Below are positions 41,594 through 49,609 of a stretch of 64,000 nt of DNA, piece after piece (the first letter of the stretch is position 1; each line of letters begins with the position of its first letter). Made by a program: the position numbers and the translations under genes. The stretch lies in NCBI GenBank assembly GCA_034408935.1, contig DAOUMV010000007.1, positions 1-64,000 on the forward strand. The letters are read 5' to 3'. The notes below the pieces were generated by a model. The model made no database searches, was not told the DNA's origin, and saw only the letters and a program-made list of their open reading frames with translations. The DNA comes from DAOUMF01 sp034408935. GTDB taxonomy: Bacteria > Chloroflexota > Dehalococcoidia > SM23-28-2 > RBG-16-64-32.

Positions 41594-42241
41594 CTAATAG
41601 TACCAGTCCAAACGTACTTCCACAGGCGGCTGTTGCACGGCGCTATTGATTACCGCAAGCACTTGCTCCTGCGTGGTTACCATTCGCACACCGATCCGAT
41701 CGATCAGTTCCCACGGGAAGAAATCGCGGACGAGGAACTCGGCTTGTTTATCCTCCTTTATTTCAGGATCTCGCCAGTCCGTCGCGGCGACCGCAGGCCA
41801 GTTCACTTCGTTCAGGCGATGGGACACCGAACGGAACTCGGTGTACGCTGCCCCTGCGTTCGAAAGACTGAACGCCCATCGCCGTCCTGAGGTGTTCGCC
41901 CATTCAATAGCGCCGTGCAGATCCGCTTCGAGATGCACGATGGGTCCCTGACCTCCGCGGTAGGCCAACTCCGGGTGGTTCGCACAATAGATAACGAATA
42001 GCATGACCGATCGTGGGCAGAAGTAGAAGGGAACATAGTCACCCACGTGATCGCCCGGATGGCACTTGACGGGAAGCGTGAGACGGCCTCGCTTGATTCC
42101 GGTCATTCCAATTTGTGCCTCTGGGCCACCCCGGTCGGCCATGGCTGCGTCAGATACAAGGCCGCCGTCGGCAATGATCGACTGCAGGTTGTCCACGTGC
42201 GTGATGTGATAGATCTTCGGGTGCGCTGGAGGAGTCGGCAT
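41594..42241 (-). CDS. darT: DarT-like ssDNA ADP-ribosyltransferase toxin
   Basis: 215 residues of the DarT (DUF4433) family, which adds ADP-ribose to bases in single-stranded DNA using NAD+. Seen: the NAD-site opening IYHITHVDNLQSIIADGG, Arg51 in GIKRGRL, VGDYVPFYFCPRSVMLFVIY and the catalytic Glu168 in KQAEFLVRDFFPW. ATG 42241 has AAGGGGGA upstream. The region is less GC-rich than its neighbours by eye, consistent with transfer. A likely promoter lies at 42268-42296. Confidence 0.92.
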   Translation of the reverse strand: MPTPPAHPKIYHITHVDNLQSIIADGGLVSDAAMADRGGPEAQIGMTGIKRGRLTLPVKCHPGDHVGDYVPFYFCPRSVMLFVIYCANHPELAYRGGQGPIVHLEADLHGAIEWANTSGRRWAFSLSNAGAAYTEFRSVSHRLNEVNWPAVAATDWRDPEIKEDKQAEFLVRDFFPWELIDRIGVRMVTTQEQVLAVINSAVQQPPVEVRLDWYY

Positions 42242-42267
42242 AGGGATTCCCCCTTACATGCGGGGAG

Positions 42268-42296
42268 ATTGTAGCAGAACGGTGCGACGTGGGGAA
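42268..42296 (-). promoter_or_regulatory. Candidate promoter of darTG
   Basis: On the minus strand TTCCCC (42291-42296) is followed after 17 bases by TACAAT (42268-42273), about 27 bases before the darT ATG. The -10 is good and the -35 weak. Confidence 0.5.
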
Positions 42297-42309
42297 CAGG
42301 GCAGCGGCG

Positions 42310-43383
42310 CTAGGTAAGGTCCATGGCCTGCTCTACGGCGTCGAGGTCGGCGGGCACGTCGGTCATCTCCGCCTCGATGGTGAGGGCCGTATCGGGGTCC
42401 TTGAGGCCGTGGCCGGTGATGACGCAGACGACGGTCTTGTCCGCCAGGTCCAGGCGCGGGGCGGCCTTGAGCAGCCCTGCCACGCAGGCGGCGGAGGCGG
42501 GTTCCCCGAAGATGCCTTCCTCCTGGGCCAGCAGGCGGTAGGCCTCGAGTATCTCATCGTCGGTGACGGTGTCGATGGCCCCCCCGGATTCGTCGCGGGC
42601 AGCCAGGGCGCCTTTCCAGCTCGCCGGGTTGCCGATTCTTATGGCGGTGGCGACCGTCTCCGGATTGTCCACGGGTTCGCCGCGGACGATGGGGGCGGCG
42701 CCAGCAGCCTGCCACCCCATCACGCAAGGCTTCTTGGTAGCCACCTCCGCCCGGTAGTACTCCAGGAAACCTCGCCAGTAGGCGGTTATGTTCCCCGCGT
42801 TGCCGACGGGGATGAACAGCAAGTCGGGGGCGTCACCCAGGGCATCGACGATCTCGAAGGCGGCGGTCTTCTGGCCCTCGATGCGGTAGGGGTTGATGGA
42901 GTTGACTATCGCCACGGGGTGACGGCGGCTGATCTCGCGGGCGATGTCGAGGGCGGCATCGAAGTTGCCGTCAAGGGCAAGAACGCGGGCGCCGTGGGCC
43001 ACGGCCTGTGCCAGCTTACCCTGAGCGATGTTGCCCCGGGGCACCAACACGTAGGCGTTCAGGCCGCAGCGGGCCGCGTAGGCGGCAGCCGAAGCGCTGG
43101 TGTTGCCAGTGGAGGCGCAGAGCACGGCCTGCATTCCCTCCTCCACCGCTTTGGCCATCGCCACCACCATGCCCCGGTCCTTGAAGGAGCCGGTGGGGTT
43201 GCACATCTCCAGCTTGAAGTGGAGCCGCGGGCAGCCCACTCTGTCGCCCAGGCGGCGGGCGGCCACCAGCGGTGTCTCCCCTTCGCCGAGGTAGAGCATG
43301 GGTGTGGCCTCCGTGACGGGAAGGCGATCTCGGTAGCGGCGGAGGGTGCCCAGGCGGGAGCTACTTTTCGGAGTTGAAGTCAC
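42310..43383 (-). CDS. thrC: Threonine synthase
   Basis: 357 residues of the PLP-dependent fold-type II family, converting O-phosphohomoserine to threonine. Lys68 in NPTGSFKDRGM is the PLP lysine; LGEGETPLVAARRLG and STGNTSASAAAYAARCGLNA are also typical. I choose GTG 43383 because AAGGAG lies 10 bases upstream and the protein then aligns with RYRDRLPVTEATPM near the start. It overlaps the coiled-coil gene by 23 bases, and hom lies one gene upstream: a threonine branch operon. Confidence 0.93.
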   Translation of the reverse strand: MTSTPKSSSRLGTLRRYRDRLPVTEATPMLYLGEGETPLVAARRLGDRVGCPRLHFKLEMCNPTGSFKDRGMVVAMAKAVEEGMQAVLCASTGNTSASAAAYAARCGLNAYVLVPRGNIAQGKLAQAVAHGARVLALDGNFDAALDIAREISRRHPVAIVNSINPYRIEGQKTAAFEIVDALGDAPDLLFIPVGNAGNITAYWRGFLEYYRAEVATKKPCVMGWQAAGAAPIVRGEPVDNPETVATAIRIGNPASWKGALAARDESGGAIDTVTDDEILEAYRLLAQEEGIFGEPASAACVAGLLKAAPRLDLADKTVVCVITGHGLKDPDTALTIEAEMTDVPADLDAVEQAMDLT

Positions 43384-44368
43384 TGCGGGCAAGCTCCTTG
43401 ATCTCCTGAGCCAGGGCCTCCGCCTGACGGCGCCGCTGCCTCTCGATGACGCGGACCAGCCGCTGGAGCTGGTCGCCCACTGCTTCCCGATGGCGGCGCA
43501 GATCCTCGGCCATCTCCAGATGACTCGTGGCTTGGGTCTGGGTGCGCTGGTCAAGGCGGGCGAGGCCCTGGACGAATTCGGCGGTACGCTCCAAGAGCCC
43601 GTTGGCGGAGGCCTCCAGCTTCCCGAGGCGCTCGCTGATCTGCTGCCTCTCGAAGGCGGACCGGTCAAGCTGCTCCTTGATCTCCAGGGGCAAGCTAAGA
43701 TGCCCCTCGAACTTGTTGACCCGCTCTTCCTCCTGCCGGATCTTCTCCTCGTACAGGCTCATCTTCTCTTCCAACTCGCCATCGCGCTTCTGAAGGGCTT
43801 GGATCTCGGCAGCCTGGGAGTCCAGTTGGTGTTCCAGACGTAGGGCGGCCTCCAGGTTGCGGGCGCCCCGGCTGCCTAGCTCCTCCATATCGCGGGTCAG
43901 GGTTTCCTGGGCCAGGCGCAGCGCGGCCACCGCCTCCTCAATACGATGCTGTGAGTCTTCCAGAAGTCGCAGCCGGCTTTCGAACTGGTCCACGGAGCGG
44001 GCGGCGGCTTCCGCTTGGCTGAGGACGGAGGCCCGCTCCTGGCGCTCGCGCCCCAGCTCCGCCTGCTGCTGGCGGCCCAGATCCTCGCTCTGGGCGGAGA
44101 GCTCGTTTTGCCTGTCCTGAAGCCGGTCGCCCTGGTTGCGAAGCTGACGGATATCCTCCTGGATGCCGGGCAGCGCGGCAGCCACTCCACGAGCATCACC
44201 GATGCTCTCCTCCAGTTTGCGCAGGCCACCATCCAGGTTCCATATCTGGTTCAAGGCCTGCTCCAACTCGTGCTCCACCTTGTGCAGGCCGGCCTTAGCC
44301 TGGCGCAGTTCCTCGTCCAGCCCCTGAAGTCGACTCTGGGCAGCAGCCTCTTGCTTCTCCGGGCCCAT
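43361..44368 (-). CDS. Coiled-coil protein of unknown function
   Basis: 335 residues almost entirely of heptad-type helix, rich in Glu, Gln, Arg, Leu and Ala, with no signal peptide or membrane segment. Breaks such as SLPLEIKEQLDRSA near residue 225 may divide two coiled-coil rods. No enzymatic motif is seen. It is placed between hom and thrC with 1-base gap and 23-base overlap, so it is translated with them; there is no known reason for this. Confidence 0.8.
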   Translation of the reverse strand: MGPEKQEAAAQSRLQGLDEELRQAKAGLHKVEHELEQALNQIWNLDGGLRKLEESIGDARGVAAALPGIQEDIRQLRNQGDRLQDRQNELSAQSEDLGRQQQAELGRERQERASVLSQAEAAARSVDQFESRLRLLEDSQHRIEEAVAALRLAQETLTRDMEELGSRGARNLEAALRLEHQLDSQAAEIQALQKRDGELEEKMSLYEEKIRQEEERVNKFEGHLSLPLEIKEQLDRSAFERQQISERLGKLEASANGLLERTAEFVQGLARLDQRTQTQATSHLEMAEDLRRHREAVGDQLQRLVRVIERQRRRQAEALAQEIKELARSDFNSEK

Positions 44369-44369
44369 G

Positions 44370-45656
44370 TCAGCCGTCCACCCTCAAGAAATTACCAACG
44401 CTGACCACCTGGGGCAGCTCCCGCGCCTGGGCCAGGGTAGCCTGGACGGCCTCCTCCTGGGCCTGATGGGTCATGATCACTAGTTCTGCTGTCTGGGCCG
44501 CCTCGTCGGTCTCCTTCTGGATGACGGAGGCGATGCTCACCTGGTGGTCACCGAAGGCGCGGGCGATGCCGGCGAGGACGCCAGGCCGGTCGGCAACCTC
44601 GAGCCGGATGTAGTAGCGGGTCACCAGTTGGGCGAGGGGTCTGACAGGGAGGTCAGCCGTATAGCGCCAGGGGAATGGCCGTGTCCCCAGGACGATGGCC
44701 CTAGCAGCGTCCAGGACATCGGCCATGACGGCTGAGCTGGTGGGTAGTGGGCCGGCGCCCGCACCCTGAAACCCGACCTTGCCGGTGAGGTCGCCCTCGA
44801 TCTCCACAACGTTCAGGGGACCATCCACCTTGGCCAGCAGCTCCTCTTCAGGCACCAGGGTGGCATGCACGCGCGCCTGCACAGAGGAGCCCTCGCGGCG
44901 GGCCACGGCCAGGAGCTTAATGGCGTAGCCAAGCTCGCGGGCGTAGCGGAAATCGCGTGCCGCCAGTCGACGTATCCCCTCCCGATGGACATCTTCGATC
45001 CGGACGGGTGTGCGGAAAGCCAGGCTGGCCAGGATGGCCAGCTTGTAGGCGGCATCATGGCCGTCGATATCGTTCGTAGGGTCCGCCTCGGCGTAGCCCA
45101 GGTCCTGGGCCTGGGCCAGGGCGACGTCGAAGTCCAGGCCGTCGCGGCTCATGCGAGTGAGGATGTAGTTGGTGGTGCCGTTGATGATGGCGCGTACGCT
45201 GGATATCTCGTTGGCGCAGAGGTCACGCTTGAGGGGAGAGATGATAGGGATGCCACCGCCCACGCTGGCCTCGTAGAGGATGTCCACCCCGTTCTCGGCG
45301 GCCAGGGCCAACAGCTCAGGGCCGTGCTTGGCCATGACCTCCTTGTTGGCGGTCACGACGTAGCGGCCCTGGGTGAGGGAGTCTTTGATGAGATCGTAGG
45401 CGGGGTGCTCGCCGCCGAGCAGCTCGATGACGATGTCCACATCGCCGGAGAGGGCTTCCTGGGCATCGGCTGTCAGGAGGGCCGGGTCCACCCCGACCTC
45501 CTGTGCCCTGTCCATGCGACGCTCGAGGATGCGGCGCAGGACCAGGGGGACACCGATACGCTGGGAGTAGGTCTCGGCCCTCTCCTGAAGGGCGCGGGCG
45601 ACGCCGCCACCGATCACGCCCAGCCCCAGCAGGACGACGTTCACATGGGAAGGCAT
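44370..45656 (-). CDS. hom: Homoserine dehydrogenase with ACT domain
   Basis: 428 residues. NAD(P) site VVLLGLGVIGGGVARALQ, ELLGGEHPAYDLIKDSL, VTANKEVMAKHGPELLAL, and the catalytic region INGTTNYILTRMSRDGLDF with GYAEADPTNDIDGHDAAYK. The C-terminal 75 residues (YYIRLEVADRPGVLAGIARA) form an ACT domain, usually threonine-sensing. ATG 45656 gives the family N-terminus; the frame upstream overlaps the foldase gene and is not supported. Confidence 0.95.
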   Translation of the reverse strand: MPSHVNVVLLGLGVIGGGVARALQERAETYSQRIGVPLVLRRILERRMDRAQEVGVDPALLTADAQEALSGDVDIVIELLGGEHPAYDLIKDSLTQGRYVVTANKEVMAKHGPELLALAAENGVDILYEASVGGGIPIISPLKRDLCANEISSVRAIINGTTNYILTRMSRDGLDFDVALAQAQDLGYAEADPTNDIDGHDAAYKLAILASLAFRTPVRIEDVHREGIRRLAARDFRYARELGYAIKLLAVARREGSSVQARVHATLVPEEELLAKVDGPLNVVEIEGDLTGKVGFQGAGAGPLPTSSAVMADVLDAARAIVLGTRPFPWRYTADLPVRPLAQLVTRYYIRLEVADRPGVLAGIARAFGDHQVSIASVIQKETDEAAQTAELVIMTHQAQEEAVQATLAQARELPQVVSVGNFLRVDG

Positions 45657-45669
45657 AGCACCACCACCG

Positions 45670-46698
45670 TTAGCTCTGGTAGGCGCGATCGATGGCCCAC
45701 TTAACCTTGTCCTGATCGAAGTTGCCGCGCACGTCCACATTGCTGACGATGGAGAGGGACTGCTTCTTCTTCTCAACCCAGTCATAGAAGAGGCCGGCGG
45801 CCAGCGCCTCCTTCTGGTCCTCCGCCACAGGATGATCATCGTCTTTCTTCCGCATCTCGACGACTAGCACGCCGCTGGCGGTGGGGATGGTGGTTATGGC
45901 ACCGACCTCCAGCGGGAACAGCAGTTCCTCGGTGTCAGCGTCCAAGACGCCTCTGGGCACCCACCCCACGTTGCCGCCGTTCTCCTTGTTCTCGAAATCC
46001 AGGTTGAAGTCCTCAGCGGCGAGGGCAGCGAAGTCCCCACCGCCCTTGATCTCAGCCACGAGCTCATCCGCCTTTTCCGGCTCGCTGACCAGGATCTGAC
46101 GGTAGCGCACGGACTCGGCCGATGCCGGCACAACCTTCAGGAACTTCTTCCGAAGCTTCTCAGTCAGGACAGCCGCCTCTATCATCCGGCGGTAGTCCGT
46201 CTCCGAGAGATCGCTGCGAACGAGCTCTTGCTGGAAGACCACATCGAAGCTCTCATCATCGGCGGTTATGCCCAGGCGGGAGGCGATCTCCTCCGCGATT
46301 TCGTCATCCGTGGCCGTCACGCCTTTGTCGCCAGCGAAGCGACGCACTATCTCCTCCTGGATGAGGAGATCAGACACGACCGGCAGGGCGCTTGAGGGCT
46401 GAACGACACCCTGTCCGCCGGTCTGATCCACGTACATCGCCAGACGGCTGGCGAAGTAGTCCAGCCGGAAGCGGGTATCGTCCACCTGGATAGCGGTGGA
46501 GCCGGGACGGCCCCACTTCTCCAACTCCTCAGACCCGAAGCCGTAGACGACGAAGCCCAATCCCCCAGCAATGAGCAGGCCAACAATGACCGCCCCATAG
46601 AACTGGAAGCCCCGTCCCATCAGGCGACGACCGATGGTACCGCGGGGGCGCTCCCAGGCGGGCGTGGGTATCTTGGCGCGCCGACGCTTCTTAGGCAC
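45670..46698 (-). CDS. Membrane-anchored parvulin-type peptidyl-prolyl isomerase (SurA/PrsA-like)
   Basis: 342 residues. A basic cytoplasmic N-terminus is followed by one hydrophobic segment (FQFYGAVIVGLLIAGGLGFV, about 31-50) without a lipobox, so an anchored extracytoplasmic protein. A SurA-N-like helical region (DLLIQEEIVRRFAGDKGVTA) precedes the parvulin domain (VRYRQILVSEPEKADELVAE; NGGNVGWVPRG; GVLVVEMRKKD). It probably helps fold secreted proteins. Lies between rpsR and hom. Confidence 0.88.
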   Translation of the reverse strand: MPKKRRRAKIPTPAWERPRGTIGRRLMGRGFQFYGAVIVGLLIAGGLGFVVYGFGSEELEKWGRPGSTAIQVDDTRFRLDYFASRLAMYVDQTGGQGVVQPSSALPVVSDLLIQEEIVRRFAGDKGVTATDDEIAEEIASRLGITADDESFDVVFQQELVRSDLSETDYRRMIEAAVLTEKLRKKFLKVVPASAESVRYRQILVSEPEKADELVAEIKGGGDFAALAAEDFNLDFENKENGGNVGWVPRGVLDADTEELLFPLEVGAITTIPTASGVLVVEMRKKDDDHPVAEDQKEALAAGLFYDWVEKKKQSLSIVSNVDVRGNFDQDKVKWAIDRAYQS

Positions 46699-46774
46699 GC
46701 GTCCTCTCCTTAACCGTCCATGGCCAGGGGAACATCATCGGGTCCAGCGCTACCACCGCCGACGGGACCAGCCG

Positions 46775-47149
46775 TTATCGGTAGTAGCCCACCCCCGAAA
46801 CACGGATGTGGTCCGCTGTGTAGGGTAGCAGAGCGAGGTGCCGCGCCCGCTTGATGGCCTGGGCCAGCGCCCTTTGGTGCTTGGCGCAGGTCCCCGACTT
46901 GCGGCGCGACTCGATGCGGCCGCGATCCGAGATGAAGCGGCGCAGGAAGTTAAAGTCCTTGTAGTCCACGAAGGAGATCTTGTTCTCGCACATGGGGCAG
47001 ACCCGCCGCCGCCACCGGCCACGGCGCCTGGGCCGGCTCTCCTGATCCTCCGATGATGGCCGCACAGCCCGCGCTTCTCCGCCCGCCGCCGGTCTCTCCT
47101 CCGCCTGCGGCTCATCTTGGTCCGTCTGCTGCTGGGTCTCGTTCTCCAT
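46775..47149 (-). CDS. rpsR: 30S ribosomal protein S18 with N-terminal extension
   Basis: 124 residues. The core VCPMCENKISFVDYKDFNFL, FISDRGRIESRRKSGTCAKH and QRALAQAIKRARHLALLPY is S18, with cysteines that may bind zinc. About 45 residues precede it, first acidic/Gln-rich then Arg-rich. Order rpsF-ssb-rpsR is standard. Confidence 0.96.
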   Translation of the reverse strand: MENETQQQTDQDEPQAEERPAAGGEARAVRPSSEDQESRPRRRGRWRRRVCPMCENKISFVDYKDFNFLRRFISDRGRIESRRKSGTCAKHQRALAQAIKRARHLALLPYTADHIRVSGVGYYR

Positions 47150-47158
47150 ACGCTCCCC

Positions 47159-47563
47159 TTACTCGAAAGGTACCTCCTCGGGCTCGGCGGGGACCGTCGA
47201 CGCCTCGGACTCCTCAGGGAACGGCGCGCCGCCCGGCCTGTCCAGGAACAGCACCCGATCCGCGACAACCTCTGTGCGATAGCGCTTCTGACCCTCAGGG
47301 GTATCCCACGAGCGCGTGCGCAGGCGGCCCTCGACGTAGACCCGGCGGCCCTTCTGGAGGAACTGGCTGCACTGCTCCGCCAGCTTTCGCCACGCCACCA
47401 CGCTGAACCATTCGGTCTCCTCGCGTCGTTCACCGTCCGGGGTGGTGTAGTTGCGGGAAGCAGCCACCCGAAAGCTGGTTAGGGCGTTGCCGTCGGCGGT
47501 ATAGCGCATTTCAGGGTCGGCCCCCAAGTTACCGATTACCATCACTTTGTTCAGGCCCGCCAT
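47159..47563 (-). CDS. ssb: Single-stranded DNA-binding protein
   Basis: 134 residues: the OB-fold LNKVMVIGNLGADPEMRYTA, EWFSVVAWRKLAEQCSQFLQ and KGRRVYVEGRLRTRSWDT. The C-terminal tail ends EEVPFE, a variant of the DDxPF tip by which SSB recruits partners. It lies between rpsF and rpsR. Confidence 0.96.
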   Translation of the reverse strand: MAGLNKVMVIGNLGADPEMRYTADGNALTSFRVAASRNYTTPDGERREETEWFSVVAWRKLAEQCSQFLQKGRRVYVEGRLRTRSWDTPEGQKRYRTEVVADRVLFLDRPGGAPFPEESEASTVPAEPEEVPFE

Positions 47564-47565
47564 GG

Positions 47566-47904
47566 TCAGCTCCTTTCCGCCAGTGGTGGCTGTTCCTCTG
47601 GCGCATCGGGCCCTCCTACCTCCTCCAACTTCACCACCAGATGCCTGATCACATCTTCCGCTAGCTTAAGATTGTCTTCGAGAGCGCGCACGCGCTGGGG
47701 ATCCAGGCCGAGTTGCGCCACCAGGTAGGTGCCTTCCTGGAAGCCGTCGATGGGGTAAGCGAGTTTGCGACGGCCCCAAGGAGTCACCTCCTTCACTTGC
47801 CCCCCCTGCTGAGCGATGAACCCCTGCACCCGCTCCACCGTGGCAGGGACAGCCTCGTCCGCCACGTCCGGGCTCACTATCATTACCAACTCGTAATCGC
47901 GCAA
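47566..47904 (-). CDS. rpsF: 30S ribosomal protein S6
   Basis: 112 residues from TTG 47904 (MRDYELVMIVSPDV after initiator read-out), preceded by GTGGAG at good spacing. GTG 47919 or GTG 47949 would add 5 or 15 residues unlike other S6. KEVTPWGRRKLAYPIDGFQE and GTYLVAQL are S6 signatures. First gene of rpsF-ssb-rpsR. Confidence 0.93.
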   Translation of the reverse strand: MRDYELVMIVSPDVADEAVPATVERVQGFIAQQGGQVKEVTPWGRRKLAYPIDGFQEGTYLVAQLGLDPQRVRALEDNLKLAEDVIRHLVVKLEEVGGPDAPEEQPPLAERS

Positions 47905-47985
47905 ATCGTCTCCACTCACTGGGAACAAACAATCTCCCCGCAGGTTCACAGCCCACTAGGAGCAGCCCGCTATGAGGCAAACGGG

Positions 47986-48014
47986 ATTATAACATGCGCA
48001 GTTGGCCGCAACAA
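47986..48014 (-). promoter_or_regulatory. Promoter of rpsF-ssb-rpsR
   Basis: On the minus strand TTGTTG (48009-48014) is separated by 17 bases from a perfect TATAAT (47986-47991). Confidence 0.75.
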
Positions 48015-48028
48015 CTTTACGCTGAGGT

Positions 48029-48057
48029 TTGCACTAAAGCAAAACCCGTAATACCAT
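48029..48057 (+). promoter_or_regulatory. Candidate promoter of the restriction endonuclease gene
   Basis: TTGCAC (48029-48034), 17 bases, then TACCAT (48052-48057). It is divergent from the rpsF promoter. No clear ribosome binding site precedes the ATG at 48089. Confidence 0.4.
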
Positions 48058-48088
48058 CATCACACGTCTCCGCGAGCACTGAATCGTT

Positions 48089-48676
48089 ATGAGCCCACCA
48101 CGTCACGAGCTTGAGTCCCAGTTCGGGCTGTCCGCCCGGGACATCCTTGACGTTATCAGGCAACACAACCGCTGCCTCATCAGCGTGCGCGGAGCGATTG
48201 CCGAGGAACACCTGCGGCGAATCCTGGAGCGGCTTCAGCAGCGGAAGGTCATTGAGACCTTTGCACAGATAGATCGAGACGGTTATCCGGATTTTGAGGT
48301 TCGATACTCAGGCCAGACCTTCCTTATCGAATGCAAGAACGTTGAGAAGGCAAAAAGACGGTCTCCGTCGGAGCGTATCACTGTTGACTTCCAGCGCACA
48401 CGGAATCAAAGGCTAGGGCTGGAGCGCCGTTTCTACAAGCCAGATGAGTTCCATGTTCTCGCAGCTTGTCTTTGGAATCGCACCGGACGTTGGTCCTTCG
48501 TGTATGCCCCCACAGGTCGCCTCCCACGGCATCCGCGCTACGGCGACCGCTTGTACAACCGAGTAGTGGTGCCCCTTGCTGACGATCACCTGGACGCGCC
48601 CTGGAGCGAGTCGCTGACGGATGTGTTAGACGAGCTGGTCGGTGGGTTGAGTGATCAGACTCAGGGTAGGCTGTAG
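48089..48676 (+). CDS. Putative type II restriction endonuclease (PD-(D/E)XK)
   Basis: 195 residues. Pro67-Asp68 in DGYPDFEVRYSG and Glu81-Cys82-Lys83 in TFLIECKNVEK form a PD...ExK nuclease site, with a core strand-strand layout. The N-terminal 50 residues (LSARDILDVIRQHNRCLISV) look helical and could bind DNA. It does not resemble R.PvuII by eye. It converges on an M.PvuII-like methyltransferase and their 3' ends overlap by 51 bases, so it is most likely the partner nuclease. The region is AT-richer than its flanks. Confidence 0.7.
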   Translation: MSPPRHELESQFGLSARDILDVIRQHNRCLISVRGAIAEEHLRRILERLQQRKVIETFAQIDRDGYPDFEVRYSGQTFLIECKNVEKAKRRSPSERITVDFQRTRNQRLGLERRFYKPDEFHVLAACLWNRTGRWSFVYAPTGRLPRHPRYGDRLYNRVVVPLADDHLDAPWSESLTDVLDELVGGLSDQTQGRL

Positions 48677-49576
48677 GAATCTATGGCGGGAACCATCCAG
48701 GAACTCTCGTTCAATGTCGACGGCGATCCATCGCCGGGCAAGACTCTCAGCCACCTCTCCAGTCACGTTTGAGCCAGCGAAAGGGTCGAGAACGATATCG
48801 CCCTCGTCCGTGCACAAACGGATGAAAAACTCAGGGAGGCCACGCGGGAAGCGAGCTGGGTGCACCGGCAAGCCAGCTCGGGCACAGGCCCTCAGGTAAT
48901 GCCCATTGGAGTCATTGTTTCCGAGCTCAATAAGGTTCGGCGGGATGGCACCGCCATGATCACGCCCAAACTTAGTGGTTATGTTGTGTCCCGACGGCCT
49001 CCGTTTCGGTTTGTACCCTTTGTCGATCAGCCTCACCATGTCCTTGCTGTAGTCCCTTAGGACACGCGTGTTGTCAGCCTTAGGCCACTCTGTCTTGGAA
49101 AGCCACCAAACCATGTCCACAGCGGTCTTCACTCGGATTCGCCGTACATTGACCCACTCTGCCGGCGCAGGGATTGCCCCTGGGTTGTACCAGTACACAT
49201 CTTGCGCCAGTTGGAACCCAATCTCTTCGCATAGTGCGAGCAACAGCTTGAATTGATATAGCGATCGCGTCGGCGAGCCCTTCTTCCAGGCTCCACCGAT
49301 GTCCAGAACGAAGCTACCGTCCTCAGGAAGTATCCTGTAGATTTCGCGTGCGTACGGCAGAAACCAGTCAACGTACTCGTCGGCAGAGACATTCCCATAG
49401 GACTTCTTGTAGGTCAAAGCAAAAGGAGGCGACGTGACCACGAGATTGGCTGACTCGTCTCTGATCTCCTTGAGGACGTATAGTGCGTCAGCCAGGTAGG
49501 CCGCACCCAGATTAGTACTGTAGTACGGCGCGTGGCTCGCCGCCTTGAAGATGCCTTGAAGACCCGACGCGCACAT
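48626..49576 (-). CDS. DNA (cytosine-N4) methyltransferase, M.PvuII-like
   Basis: 316 residues. Catalytic TSPPF (48-52) precedes the SAM motif LDPFAGSNVTGE (263-274), the beta order. The segments KSYGNVSADEYVDWFLPYA, DGSFVLDIGGAWKKG and WVNVRRIRVKTAVDMVWWLS with KTEWPKAD follow M.PvuII closely as I recall it, so N4-methylation of a CAGCTG-like site is the best guess. The recognition sequence is not proven. Convergent with the nuclease gene. Confidence 0.9.
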   Translation of the reverse strand: MCASGLQGIFKAASHAPYYSTNLGAAYLADALYVLKEIRDESANLVVTSPPFALTYKKSYGNVSADEYVDWFLPYAREIYRILPEDGSFVLDIGGAWKKGSPTRSLYQFKLLLALCEEIGFQLAQDVYWYNPGAIPAPAEWVNVRRIRVKTAVDMVWWLSKTEWPKADNTRVLRDYSKDMVRLIDKGYKPKRRPSGHNITTKFGRDHGGAIPPNLIELGNNDSNGHYLRACARAGLPVHPARFPRGLPEFFIRLCTDEGDIVLDPFAGSNVTGEVAESLARRWIAVDIEREFLDGSRHRFLQPTLSLITQPTDQLV

Positions 49577-49609
49577 GTGTTCTCAGTCTACTCGCACTTG
49601 GCCACTTCG

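Noticed and set aside
48029..48091. Search for a C-protein operator (C-box) ahead of the restriction gene
   Set aside because: No GACT/AGTC-type paired boxes and no controller gene nearby.
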